Made by a program: the position numbers and the translations under genes. Positions 23,098 to 35,759 of a stretch of DNA of 64,000 bases are shown here, one piece after another. The DNA is from Rhyzopertha dominica (lineage: Eukaryota > Arthropoda > Insecta > Coleoptera > Bostrichidae): positions 20,460,001 to 20,524,000 of the forward strand of contig QCXZ01000137.1 of assembly GCA_025024175.1 (NCBI GenBank). The letters are read 5' to 3'. How positions within the stretch are numbered: the first letter of the stretch is position 1; the number at the start of each line of letters is the position of its first letter. The notes beneath the pieces are model-generated. The model was not told where the DNA came from, did no database searches, and worked only from the letters and a program-made list of their open reading frames with translations.

Positions 23098-23099
23098 AT

Positions 23100-26000
23100 A
23101 CAACAAGTTTTTCCGTTGACGGACAGCTAAATAACCTCAATGTTTACAACGGTTCAAGCAATCACCACCGAGATGGAATCTACACCGCGGATTATGCGCT
23201 CCGACTTAAGGGTCAACGACCTCCTACTTAAAATTTAAGCTTATCTGCGCTCTCCTGCTGGTTGGGGTCCCACATGTACGGTCCTCCACACCAAGGGTCG
23301 CTAGCTACTAGGGTTGAATCTTCCTAACCGGAAGGATGGCAGCGCAAATTCCCAAATCCAATCCCAAGTGATCAGTCCCAACTCTACGATTCTCAACTTC
23401 TCCAATCTTCAAAAGCTATCCAGACAGGAACAAGGCCCAGATGTCAATCACACGAACGAAGACGAAGCGATAGCAATATCGATAAGTATACGATAAGATA
23501 AGATGAGAACCGAAAAGGAAAGAAAATCAAAGAGCCCTAAAATATTAAAGAGGGTATTAATACTCGTTCGATTAATTAGTATTTTACTCACTATAGTTGG
23601 TGTGCGGCTCTGATTGCAGAAATATTCGTGGCAAATCTTGTCGATAACCCAAAATCCCAAAATGGTCACGTGTGGATGTTCAATAATGCAAAATCAACCA
23701 TTCAGCCAATTCCAAAAGCCCAACTAACATCCACCAGTCTAATTGAAGATTTTCCAAGCGGATCCCACTATGGTAACCAATCGATGGTCTATTTACTTAG
23801 AAAAATCTTCCCAAAAATCGACAATACCACGTTCTCACATTCAATTCGCAACAGGTCAAAATGCCAAAAAAGAAAGAGGAAATTCTTTCTGCTGTCAAGT
23901 GACTCGCTCAGAATCTACGCGCAAGCGTTAGGCTTAACGACGGAAGTGTCTGCAGTACCGATGTAATGGTTTCAGGTTCACTGTGTACAACGAGAAGCCT
24001 ACGCGCCAGGCGTGAGCGACTGACAAAATATGAATGTTACACTGTACAAAATATCTATGCAAATCTGCTATAGACTTGATGAGCATTGGTCTGCTACCTG
24101 GCTCAATTTGTATTTTGTTGATTTCCGTATATCGTCCAACATAAATGTTTTGTTTTGGTGTAAAACAGTTTTTTTAAGTAGCCGATATGAATTCGACTTT
24201 ATAATTTTATGTACATAATTGGTTTGGTTCCAAATAAATAATATATCGACCAGCCCCCTTAGAATTTAAGAATGATGAGAGATTAGTGTGTACATTTCTG
24301 CGGGTTACGTTATCAATGACAATTTTTTATGTCTTCCAGCCATTTCTTTCATTGTCCGAATTGGGGAGTAATAGTCACAGATTTTGCCCACAATCTTTTT
24401 GACATATTTGCAAATATCCTTTTTGTTGAATTTTTGTGGCAAAGAAAATACTTTACCTTTTCAAAATACCACAATTTTAGGACCACTCTAACTCTAACCA
24501 ACATTAAATCACTCCGTATTTCATTGACAAATAGTGTTAATTTCTGTGTACATAACGTCGTGAAGAGCTACCTTTACAAATGATACAAAAAATACAGTAT
24601 TAGTGAAGTTTGAAAACTACAAACCACAAAGGACACTATACCATGTAATATGATATGTGATATGTGAACACACATTAGTATGAATTTAACTTGAATTAGG
24701 CATAAATATCACATTAAACCCGTACTCACAATATGTGCAACAAACGAGGTCACCTACCGTCGACGTCGTAATGGCGTAGGTATATCAATTTTGTTTGGTA
24801 TTCGTTTTTGTGATTACTTACATACAATTTGCCTCTGTCCTGTGCTCGGTATAAGAACACATCTGTAGTTATTTTGCCATCACCACGAAACGTACAAATT
24901 AGGTTTTATTGACAATGAAAAGACAAATATTGTAGATATGAAAATGCTATTGTATAAAGAACACATTAAAATACATCAGTCTCTTCATAAAGCGGATTCT
25001 ATGCAAACATATTTTAACAGTGAAGGAATAGGTACTTTAAGCTCAATATGTTTTAGTAGGTCTTTTTTATTACTAACATTTCTATAATAAATTAATATAA
25101 AAAACATTCCCTTGTTTTGACATTGAAATATTACTTTTGGGATGTAAACTTTTTACAAATGCATAGTATACTAATTTTTTATAACCGTTATTACTTATTA
25201 ATTAGAACTGAACACCAAGTTAATACTATTTGTTGTATTTTTTATTAATTTTTCATTGAATAAAATATGTTTATGCAACTTATATATTACATTCACATCC
25301 AACGGATGGGAAGTATTGTATCGCGTAAAAAGTTTGAGCAAAAACAAATTTCTTGTCTGTGTGTCTGCGGATTTGTTTGTGGACACGATAACTTTCAAAA
25401 GACTTAATATATGAACTTGAAATTTGGCAAACGTATAAATCTCAACTACCCAAAGCGACCTATTGTTTGTGGGGTAAGTAGAAAATCGGGAAGGGGGTGA
25501 AATTTTTGCAAATTTTTATTTTTTTCGTTTTAGTATGTGATTAGTAGTATCACTGCGAGTATTATTCGTTCTTATAAATTTTCGGTGCAGCAAACTATTT
25601 AGAAGATATTAGCAAAACAGCGTTACTTAAAGAAAACGGTTTTTCCTAAATATCTCCAAATATATTTAATATATTCAAAAAATGAAAATACTATCACATA
25701 TGAAATAACATTTCTCACAAAAAGTGTCTTAGAAAATTAATCCAGAATTTTGACATTTTCGAAATATTTCCAAAAAATCTATTTTGGACCCTGCTCGTAT
25801 AGTATAAGAAATAAAAACGTAAATGTCATTTTGACAATTGGATGTGGAAGTATTGATTCAAATTGCAGCGGTTTTTTTATTACATTTCTCAGATATATTG
25901 ACAGTATATATTAAGTGGTATTAGTAAATTAAAGTAAATAATTACATGTGATGGTAATTAGGTACGGCTTCTTTCTAAAAATAAAACGTTCAATTTAGAT

Positions 26001-29000
26001 TCTAGATTAAGATTAAGGATTTTAATAAATATATAGTGCACTAAACCTTCTATTCGGAGCGATTATTTCGTATAGTGTTTCCGTTCGATGAGGTTTACAT
26101 TAAACATACTTAAAACCACAAAAAAGGAAAAACTATATTAAAATTATTTAAAACTACAAAAAGGTAGTGAAAAAAGAGATGGACAGCACATTGGCGATTC
26201 AACAACAGCGTAAGGAAGCAACGTCTTGCCTAAAGTTAGATTGGACTTCGGGTAGAAAGCTCAACGCCCTTAACCTTAAAGCGATTTGTAAAACTATCAC
26301 TAGCACAAGACAACACCGTGGTTATTATTTATTTAACCAGGTAATATTTATTTCATAGTTGCCTTTGCTACCGCCGAGCTAGGTGTACAATGTCGATTGC
26401 CGACTGTTACAAAAGAACTACGCTATATCTAGTATGCCGTCCCCAAAATGTGATGACCGATTCGACCGATCGACATCGAAGATGCTGCAGTTCTAGTCGA
26501 AAGTCTTAGAAGCAACCATTTTAGATCATGGTTTGACATTTGACAACCCGAAAAGCAGTACTACCAGTGACACTAATGGTGCCGGCCGTGAAAGCTTAGG
26601 TCGTCCTTGACTCTTTGTTTTACATTCTCAAATTACATTTTTTGAGCCAAATACGGATTTGCACATTCGCCAAGCGTATGAAAAGTGTGATTTAAAAAAT
26701 GTTATGTAGAGATATAATCATCTCAGCGCGCCAGAGTATTCAATAGCTAAGATAGTTACTGTCTTAAACAAGTTCGCAGGCGTAACGTGGTACAGCCAAG
26801 TTCCAAATTTAATTCATCCACCTAAAACTTTCGCTCGGTTGGAACGCGATATTAAACTAATATTTAAAGTTAAGATATTTAGGGAAAGTGGAAGCTTGAG
26901 CATAGTTTGTAATAACCCGTGTTCCACGATATTTGTACGACACTTTACACAATTATATTTTAATTACTGCAAAGTAAAATTCCAGTTTCAGTAATTTGAG
27001 TCAAGCAACGTAAATTGAAGCAAAAAGGAAAACAATCACTTTTAATCTATTCATTTAATCCTCCGGGGCTGTAATAAGGATCTCAGAAAAAAAAATGCGA
27101 CTTCATCCGGTCATAATGAAATATAACGTCCCGTCGTAATTTTATCCTTGAATTTAAAAATTCCCCATCCTCGTGGGACGCCAGGTCTCCGTTGGTTTCG
27201 GGAGGCGCTTTAGTGTTTTATGGCACGAAGCGTGTGCGTGCTTTACGCAGTCAGCATAAAGGGCCGCTAATCGTTTTCCCGCAATCTAGGCGAAGAGTGG
27301 TCCTAAATTTTCGAACATTCGCTCCATCGATCGCGGAACGATCGTAAACCTTTTGGGGACGGTGCGGACTACACGGACCGAGAGGTTCGAAATGCGCTCG
27401 GCCACTTTCTCAAATTCCTCAATAAATATCGCCGATTTGACTACGGTGGATGGAAGTTAAATTTCCGGGGGGAAAGCGGGTACAGGAAGTCCGCTCCTCG
27501 GGTATATTGATCTGCAGGATACGGCACGGCCACCATGGTAACAACAAAAGCGTACAGAAGGCTGGCTAGGACCAGCCATGGCAGTATCAACTTTATTAGT
27601 CCAATAAAGAGCTTCCTTTGTTTCCCAGAACGGTGAAGTACGCTGCCGGCATCCTAACCTCCAAATTATCAGCGTAGAGTTATCTTTTATAACCGCCTTA
27701 ATTCATCTCGATTTACGGGTACCTAAATTGGGATTGGCGCTCATTCGCCGCTGGATTGCTTCGTGTAAAGCGGGACCTTCGTGCGAAACACTTTATCTCT
27801 AACAACTAGTTTACCTCCGACAAACCGAAACGCGAAATAATCTCCGAACACGTAAAACAAAGATATTTCCTCGTTCGAAGCGTGTAATTCGCGACCTTTA
27901 ACGTTTAAACGGGAGCAACGGAAGAAAACATCACGGGAACAGCAATAGTTGTTCAAGAATTCGCCACGAAGACATCATCATGGATGAAATAAAGAAAGTA
28001 GATTTTATTTTTCTACATTATGTCGTTTAATATTAATACTTCTAAGACGGTATTCCAACTATTTCATTTGTTAAGCATCAACTAATCACTACAAAGTATC
28101 AATTTAAAATAGTTAAGATCCATTTTTGTCACATGTTCATTCACTTAAAAGAAAAACAAGAAAAAGCGGTGGAAAAATTCAACGCCTGTAAAGAAATTTC
28201 AGATTCATGCAACAATGGCGCGTTAAATGGATGTTGGTCAAAATTTTGCTTCGACGAAGGGTCATACTCTTACACTGGAAATATCTGGCGGATTGTGACA
28301 ACTGCTGCTGATAATCATTTTCTTGTGCCCACACACTGAGGTATCCCAGGTCAACAGCAGTTCAACTTCAGCATAGCCTTCTAACTAATTTCATGAAAGT
28401 AAGTCATATGGCCACAATTACCGTAAGTAATGTAGTAAACGGGTCTCTTTAATGATTAATTAGTTTATTTCCTGCAATCTCCTGATAGTTCAGAAAGAAC
28501 GGCTGCTCTATTGTACTATGGACAGCAATTTTAATTTTTATTGGTTAAAAACTGTGCTCTAAATGCAGGTAGGTATAAAGAAAACGTTCTTTAAGAAGTT
28601 CTCGTTGCATATTATTGAAAGTATATTTGCGTTAAAGAACGCTACATCAGATCGACATTCGGAGATCTAATCCTATATAGTACCCCGGAGATACAAGAGA
28701 GCCAATAAATAAATGCACTTCAACCAATTAAATTAATGCATATCTAAATGCTCATATGAAACACAAAAACAAAAATATCAAAAATCACATTCAATAAGTC
28801 GGTTGTACAAAATGCTTATTGATCCGCAAATTGCAAAAATTTATTAGCAAATATTAGCTTTGATAGCTACGATACAACTTCCAATCCAAAGAAAGAAATC
28901 TCGGTTCATTTTTACACATATTCCTGCACAAATGCCTGCACTTGAAACAAATTTATTACTACCAGCGTTATTTGCGGTTGCGTGTCAAAAGCAAGGCTGA

Positions 29001-31100
29001 AAATAAGAAAAAAGAACCGTAATATTCATGAACGTTTCGCACGCACAAGTACTTAACACAGTCAAGAAACGCTGGCGCAAAAAACGATACAGCACCATGA
29101 TATTAATACGGTTTCAATAATTTAATAGTCTTGCAAAATCCTCATATCTATGCGGTAGCATATAATTCTATTATTATACAGTTAACAAAGTGTTCAAAGA
29201 TATATAACTGGATCACATATAACCGTCAAGTATGAGTAAAAACGAATTAAATGTAAACACATTTAACATGCAGGAATGGTGGAGGCGCCGGTGATTCCAT
29301 AAAATCCAATACAAGTATTCGCCACTGCAAGACAACCACTTCATCTGTATGCCAACAATGTTACCAAAATTCTCTTTTAAAAACCTCCTGCATCGATTTG
29401 AAGGCTGGTATCCTTTGCCACTGTCCTGCAGCGCGCATCTTAAAACAATCTAATTACCTACGCGAAACCGACGCGCATCTTTGTTAACCGAGTTACGGTA
29501 CTGCAATGAATAGTGACGCATTTAACGAGCGCATAATCATTTATTAACGTCCTCTCTCTTTGTGCAAACCTCATTTGCCTGGTGCATATCCTGTTCAATG
29601 CACGTACTAAAGCGGAAGGATGTCTGTTATGCGCCAATTAAATTCGTTTCTTTGTCGCTTTTTAGAACCGTAACGTCAGGAGTTGCTTTAGGTTGATGTC
29701 AAGGGGAAGAGATATCTGAATAACGAGAAGGTGACTGACAGAGTTGAGCTGAATACAAGAGAAAAAAACGTCTTAGGTGACGTCTTTTTCGAACCAAGCA
29801 TTTATTTAGCATTCACGTAGCATCCAATTAAAATTAGACTTATACATTGCGCTTTTAAGGTTCCTCTCACCCCCTTCCTAACTTTTGAAATTGTTCAAAA
29901 ATGATCTGCTCTAACCGGCGCCACAGTGGCTATATACCAACCTAAAATTTTGAACAACTGAAGGAGGTGATTACACTTCATTTGAAAGATTCTTTCATCA
30001 TCCATTCGCTAGCGTTTAAAACACTAAAATCCGACCGTCTGTTCCAAAGTTATGAAGGCTGCAATTTGAAAACCCTTATTTGCAATAAATGTAAAAAGTA
30101 GGCGTGACCTTAAACAGTAAATCAGCTTAATTGGTGACATCAGTTGTCCGTCGCAGTTTTTTTTTGTTGTGATTTGAAGCAGTTTTCATGTAAGTGATAT
30201 TACTACGTTGTTATTCGTATTTCTATTGCATTTTTCTTTTGCAATGCTCCAAGCGCTAGAAAAAAGTTGATTTGGTTATATTTTTTTAATGTGTGCAAAA
30301 TTATCATGATCAGAATGAATTTTCATTGAGAGAAATTAAGAGCTCCTTGTCCGTAGAAAATACCAAAGAGAGCTGATTTTTAATGAAGAAAATATACAGC
30401 AAGAAGCAGGGGTACAGCATTGCCGAAACATTATCTAGTCGACGTCTGAAGACTACCCTGTTTGAAGAATGCAGTCATTGCAGATGCTCTTCAAGAAATC
30501 CAAATTTTATCACAACAAAATAAAAATGGTTCGACCATATCATCGGTCCATTTTTTAATCAGGCTAATTTAATTTAGTTCTCATATTTTAATATGTTAGA
30601 GAATGTCATCGAGCCCATACGAATTCAACGATACTGGCCTTACTTGTTCTAAATACGATTCCGAAGCTTTTCAAATTTATACCTTCAGAATTTTAGAAGT
30701 GACTGCGTTTGGTTTGGTGTAATGTATGTTCCATTTTCTTATTTAAAATTTTTAAGCAGATAGTGATTGTGGCGCCATCTTGGATTCTGAGTAAAACCTG
30801 TAAAATGAAGTCACTTTTCAACGATCTTGCCTGAATTTTATCTCAACCTTCTAACTTAACGCGTTCAAAAGTTAGGTTGAGGAAGGAATGAACTTGTTGG
30901 TATGTAATTATGTATGGCTCTCCGTTATCAAAATTGTCCTAAAAAGATATGTCAAAACCGATATCGCGGAATATGTCTACCGTAGTTTACAAAAAACTAC
31001 CGCTTATGGGAAATATTCTATTCTATATTTCTTCTAGGTCTCTTCTACGGCTAGCACTTAATCAGCAATCTATACGTTAATGTTAGCTTGTGTGTTCTGA
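23100..31100. other. intronic stretch without recognised gene
   Basis: Most of this is AT-rich. The block 23120-23970 has a 112-codon plus-strand frame without known motif and may be part of an old repeat. The segment 25390-25800 has the look of a dispersed repeat (GAAATTTGGCAAACGTAT, AAGGGGGTGAAATTTTTGC), but no second copy is present. A clear GC-richer island lies at 27060-27960 with no coding character. A second patch lies at 29410-29700. The sequence 29850-30110 may also be an old repeat. Confidence 0.35.
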
Positions 31101-31107
31101 AGATGTA

Positions 31108-31178
31108 CAGTCGGTTTCATTACTAATGAGACTGCATGGTCGCAGAGCATGTCGTCTTTTTATCCGTGGAACCGACTG
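31108..31178. mobile_element. 71-bp mini foldback with TA target duplication
   Basis: CAGTCGGTT at the left end and AACCGACTG at the right form a 9-base perfect terminal inverted repeat. TA flanks both sides (31106-31107, 31179-31180). Size and TA duplication fit a deleted Tc1/mariner-type MITE. The interior has only weak further pairing, so a chance hairpin cannot be fully excluded. Confidence 0.55.
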
Positions 31179-31184
31179 TACATT

Positions 31185-32860
31185 TTGCCTGGATACTTCC
31201 TGGCATCAAGCGTTCATTCACGATAAATCGTCCAAAATGGGAACTACTTTCAGAATAGTAGAAAACAGTTAGAAAATACATTTATTCTAAACACTTTAGA
31301 TCACACTTCTGTCCCTAACAAGTCATGCAATAGTTCAGCATTGTTCGAGTCTATATTTAAACATCCAGCAATGTAATGTAATGATCACATTTCTTTCGAT
31401 CAGGGCTTCGAAATGGAACTGACCCGAAAACAGGAGGAAAACCGGAACTGAACAGAAAAAGAATATTGTTTAGCAATAACACAGCATTTTATTCTGCAGT
31501 CTCCATTTTAGTTGCTGCTTTTGTTTCTTAATTTACAACAGAAAGTATTTATTAGAAATAAATAGGTGCATTAAATTGTTTAAAAACTGATCGTTCTGAA
31601 CTAAATTGACAACCATAAAAAAATCTTATTTTAACGAACACTGATGGTTATTAATTATTTAAAATAACTTTTATAGACGGATTAAAAAAATTGAAAACAA
31701 TACTTCAATTGACACATTCCAATATTGCGATTTAGTATGTGCTCACTTAATATTCCTAAATAGTTTTGTTTACGCATTTGGCGAACAACTAGAACAGAAA
31801 ACTAACCTCGAAACGATTTCGTGAAAAAAGGATTGCAGGTAAAAGATAAAAAGGGCGCCCTTAAAGAGCAGAAATCCTTTTCAAGTACAACTTCGTTTCA
31901 AAGTGAGTTTCTTTTAGTATGCAAGAATTTTCTTTGTGATCTTACTTGCAGAGATTAAATGCGCAGAAATCTTTTATAACATAACGAGCTTCTATGGCCG
32001 AGAGGATTGCATTTAACGTTTAAAATTTATGCAGAATGACACACCAGGATCGCAGGAAGACGAGTTCGTTCAGGCCAGCTGCGCCTTTTGTCACGTAAAA
32101 CCCTGCGCTTTATAAAATCTAGCCCCAGTTTTCAACAGATAAAATGTTCTCAGTGGTGGAGTTACGCCAGCCACTGCGATTTATACTGCGCCCGTGTAGC
32201 GTGTAGCGCACTATTCGTCAACTCTGGCACGTACTTAGTTTTGGTGAATTTCAAATTTTGCCGGTACGTGATTCGGGAAGTACTTTTCAGCGGTGGAAGT
32301 GGAGGGTGCAACACCATCTGCGTGACTCTGGAACGCTATGGATAGACTATAAGTTTAATTCTTACACGTGACTGCAATTTGGCGCTCCGTAGGAAATTCG
32401 AGAAATAAGTATTTGATGATAAAAATTACAACCAATAAAGTTATTTATCACATCTGTAGATGTAATTTCTGCAAAAAATATCTGGTGCGTGTAGGTATAG
32501 GTATATACATATACATAATGTCAGTGTTTTTACTTTACATGAACAGTGTAAATACAAAAGTTGCAGAAAATGATGTCCCCAATCAGATTTCAGTTTTGTA
32601 GGTATGCAGTCGGCCATTTTCAAGCTTCTCAATGAAGTAAAACTATTACTATTAAAAAAGTGTAAGAGTTATGGAGCCATCTTTCTATTTCATTCTGATT
32701 TTAATCTAACTAGTCAAAAAAATGAAATAGTCTGGTCTTAAATTTTTCAAGGCAAGACATTTCAATTGTAAACTAATTGAATTTTATTCCTGTAAGACTA
32801 CCGTTATTATCAATAGATGTATTACACTGTTTCGAAACAGAAAGTGGTGGTCTTCCACTA
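31185..32860. other. AT-rich intronic stretch, nothing recognised
   Basis: No gene or mobile element identified. A modestly GC-richer patch at 32040-32340 has an 85-codon plus-strand frame without recognisable motif. Confidence 0.35.
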
Positions 32861-32869
32861 TTTCAATTT

Positions 32870-33560
32870 TTAATGTTTCCTATATAAAAATATTTAAAAT
32901 CGAAAGATCCAGGAGGCCATGGAATTGGTCCGTTTCTTCCAATCCAGGAGTTGGGAAAAACTTCATTTAAATAATTTCGCACTTACCTCGCGTTATGAGG
33001 CGATGTTCCGTCTTGCTGAAACCACTGAAGCTCACGCGAGTCTCTAAATTTTGTTCATTCGACATATCTTGGAATTCGTTCTGAAGGAAAATGCACCAGT
33101 TGAAAACCGATAAAAATATACGCACCAAGAACTGTCGACCCTATGACGCCACACATACATTAAACCAGNATTTAAATTAAGGCATCCGCTGTTCAACATG
33201 ATCAGGATTTTCCTGCATCCAGAAATGTTTGTTACGCCCATTGAATATGCCGCAGTTTGTCGTCTTCATCACTTCAAAGAACTTTTAATGAAAACTGTAG
33301 ATCGGCTCGACACATACTCTCAAACCATTTGCAGAATTCTACGCGTCTGTTGTGGGCATCAGCATTTTTTTAACACTATTACAACAGTGCGCAGCAATGT
33401 TCCGACGTCTACCGCTTCTTCCTTTGTCTTGTTGAAACCGTTGTATTTTGAAATATGCAAGCTAATACATTTGTTTCTGCAACTTCATTTATTTGATTTG
33501 GAGTGCCATTTGGTTTACTGAAGGAGCCATAAATTCTGAAATTATCATACAATCTCTTAA
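32870..33560 (-). pseudogene. mariner-like transposase, frameshifted (copy a)
   Basis: The minus strand gives transposase pieces in order. First is an N-terminal fragment with RRVEFCKWFESMCRADLQFS, the segment before the first catalytic Asp. Then come FSLKVL-SDED, a QENPDHVE segment, GVIGSTVLGAYIFIG, and WFQQDGTSPHNAR, which carries the second catalytic Asp. The final part matches WIGRNGPIPWPPxSPD in several frames (SQLLDWKKRTNS). The family is the arthropod mariner-like group with WFQQDGAxPH. Stops and frame changes make it non-functional. One ambiguous base lies inside (33170). Terminal inverted repeats were not found. Confidence 0.75.
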
Positions 33561-33569
33561 ATGTAGGCA

Positions 33570-35455
33570 AGGAAGGCTGACAGCGAACGAAGTAACGTTC
33601 AAAATATTCTTGTGCAGCTTAGACAATCCTTGAATTATACCGTATATAATACAAACACAACAAAGTATAAAAGACTAATAAATTGACATTTAATTCCTTT
33701 GTTTTCATTTACTAATTTACTCTTACAATTTTTTACACCGTTGGGAAGCTTAAAAATAGCCGACTTTTAAGGCCATAGACAAGTATGGATTGTATTTTAA
33801 AAAAAAGGTATGATAGCTTACTTGCAAATAACATCATCATTCCTATTTAACCTTCCTTTTTCTATCTCTACTAGTCCACTGCTTCGTAAATACATTTTTG
33901 CAATAGCTCGTTAAATACCGTTACTGAGCCTGCCAACAGAACTCTACTTATTTGCCTAAAATATCTATCATGTTATTGGGTTTACTTCATAATTATCACA
34001 ATAAGTTGTCAACATCTAAAATGTATTTGTGTTTACGTATGCCGTAAAATTAGATTATAGTGAATAACGGGATTTGAAGTTATAAAAAAGCTATAATTCT
34101 TCGCAAGTATTTATAAGGTGCATGAGATAGTTATATAAAAGTGATATTTGCTGTTTTTATTGTAGTTCTAAAAAACGATCGGATGATGAAGAGTAATCAT
34201 TGTTTGTTATATTTAAGGAGAACGAACGCTCTGAAGCTCTGGTAAAGTGATCGTCTTTGAGAAGTTTTAAGAAGACTAGTGCAGTCGATAAATCTTCAGG
34301 TAGTAGTGGTACACGTCCATGTGTATTTACCACTCGGGACGACCTGGAGGGCTTAAGGAAGACGACAGTGCCAGCATGCCACTCACCTTCATATCATTAT
34401 TGGAGGTCAAGCAAGATTTTATTTGGACGAAGGATCCAAGCGTACTCCGGCTTTCGCTCAGTACCCTAAACGACTTCAGAAGATAGGAGTACAACTATAC
34501 AGAGTAATTCCGTATAAAATAAATGTGTACTTAAGTGTAATAATACATCTAGCCAGTACTAGCGCAATTGTTGGAATTAAAGGTAATTTCAGGAATGCAA
34601 TTCTCCAAACGCCCACGCCGGCAACCGTGCATTACCCCAGGCCCTAATACCAACTATTCGAAACTGGAAAGAGAGGGCACGCTACATGAGAGAATCCGTT
34701 GTTTCCAGTACAACTGCCGTAATTATTCAGGGATTCCTTCCCAGCCAATTCCAAAGCGAGACACGAAATAAGTATTCATTAACTCCGAACTGTTCCAAGA
34801 ACACTCGCCGTTATTTATAATTGCAGAAGATGTATTGTTTTATAAAAGCACCGGGAACTTTTCCTAGGGCACTATTGTTTCGAGCCTTCGATCACTAAAT
34901 TAATTTAGCGTGACAAACGCCCCTGCAGTACATGGCCCGTGTTTATTATTAGCTGCTGGCGCTAGCTATAAAACATACTTTATTGCAAAGAGTAAAGCGA
35001 GGTCGCTGGGAATTTATTTTTTGGCAATGGAACTTTGGACATTCGCATTCACATTCCATGAATTCGCCAGCAAGTTACTGCATTGCAAATGCCACGAAAT
35101 TACAATACGCTGTAGCAAGTTTCCCAGCTATTCAAATTATATAGGTTCGGAGTACTACAGGAATAATGCAGATGAAAAGGGTGCAACGCACCCATTAAAC
35201 CATGAATCAATAATGATAGCAATGATTTAGCTATACTGAATTTACAATGTACTCAATGTACTCAAGCCTACTGAATATACCGTCTGAACATGATGTAACA
35301 TTTGTTTGCTTACTCTCCCTATGTTCCACTGCATACTATCAAGAGCGTAGGTACTCAGTTTGCATACATACATATATGTATAAGCGTGTCCCAAACTGGG
35401 CTCCCTTTCAGATATTAAACAGCAAAAATCATATTTGAAGTAGAGACACATAAGG
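33570..35455. other. intronic stretch without recognised gene
   Basis: No gene supported. The block 34230-34530 reads in part like polyprotein-type sequence (EVKQDFIWTKDPS), but too little is preserved to call it. A GC-richer patch at 34900-35110 shows no coding motif. Confidence 0.3.
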
Positions 35456-35459
35456 TATA

Positions 35460-35512
35460 CCATAAATTAATTATAATTATAATTAATTAATAAATTAATT
35501 AATTAATTTATC
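35460..35512. repeat. TTAA/AATT low-complexity tract
   Basis: About 50 bases of alternating AATTAATT/TAATTA units, nearly self-complementary throughout. It is a simple-sequence tract that could extrude as a hairpin. Confidence 0.8.
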
Positions 35513-35574
35513 TACGGGTATACGCAAAACAAAAATCAGATAAATGATCTCGGTCCTTTTTTATGGGGCTGCTA

Positions 35575-35735
35575 ATATATATTTATTCTTAAGAAAACCC
35601 CAAAGAAAGGAGCCTTTGGTTGCCAAAGCACAATATCTTGGAGACCAATTCACATCACCTTGGTGTGAGATTACATGATCCTTAAACTTGGTTTGCAATA
35701 TTGTTACATCCATGGGAGCATGAGATTCATGCTGA
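35575..35735 (-). pseudogene. mariner-like transposase C-terminal fragment (copy b)
   Basis: The minus strand reads TKFKDHVISHQGDVNWSPR, then SFLWGFLKNK. These correspond to the HRFPGRVISxxGDVNWPPRSCDLTPLDFFLWGFLK segment of arthropod mariner-like transposases, including the third catalytic position region. The CDL part is mutated. Upstream (35740-36100) a minus-strand open frame is present that I could not match. Confidence 0.6.
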
Positions 35736-35759
35736 CGACAAAAATGTTACCTATAGGCC

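Noticed and set aside
23628..23966. 112-codon plus-strand open frame
   Set aside because: No known motif, and it overlaps a second open frame. It is possibly part of an unidentified old repeat.
33198..33521. 107-codon plus-strand open frame
   Set aside because: Shadow of the minus-strand mariner-like transposase remnant.
34230..34530. Ty3/gypsy polyprotein fragment (EVKQDFIWTKDPS)
   Set aside because: Only a dozen residues look suggestive. No catalytic motif or neighbouring domain supports it.
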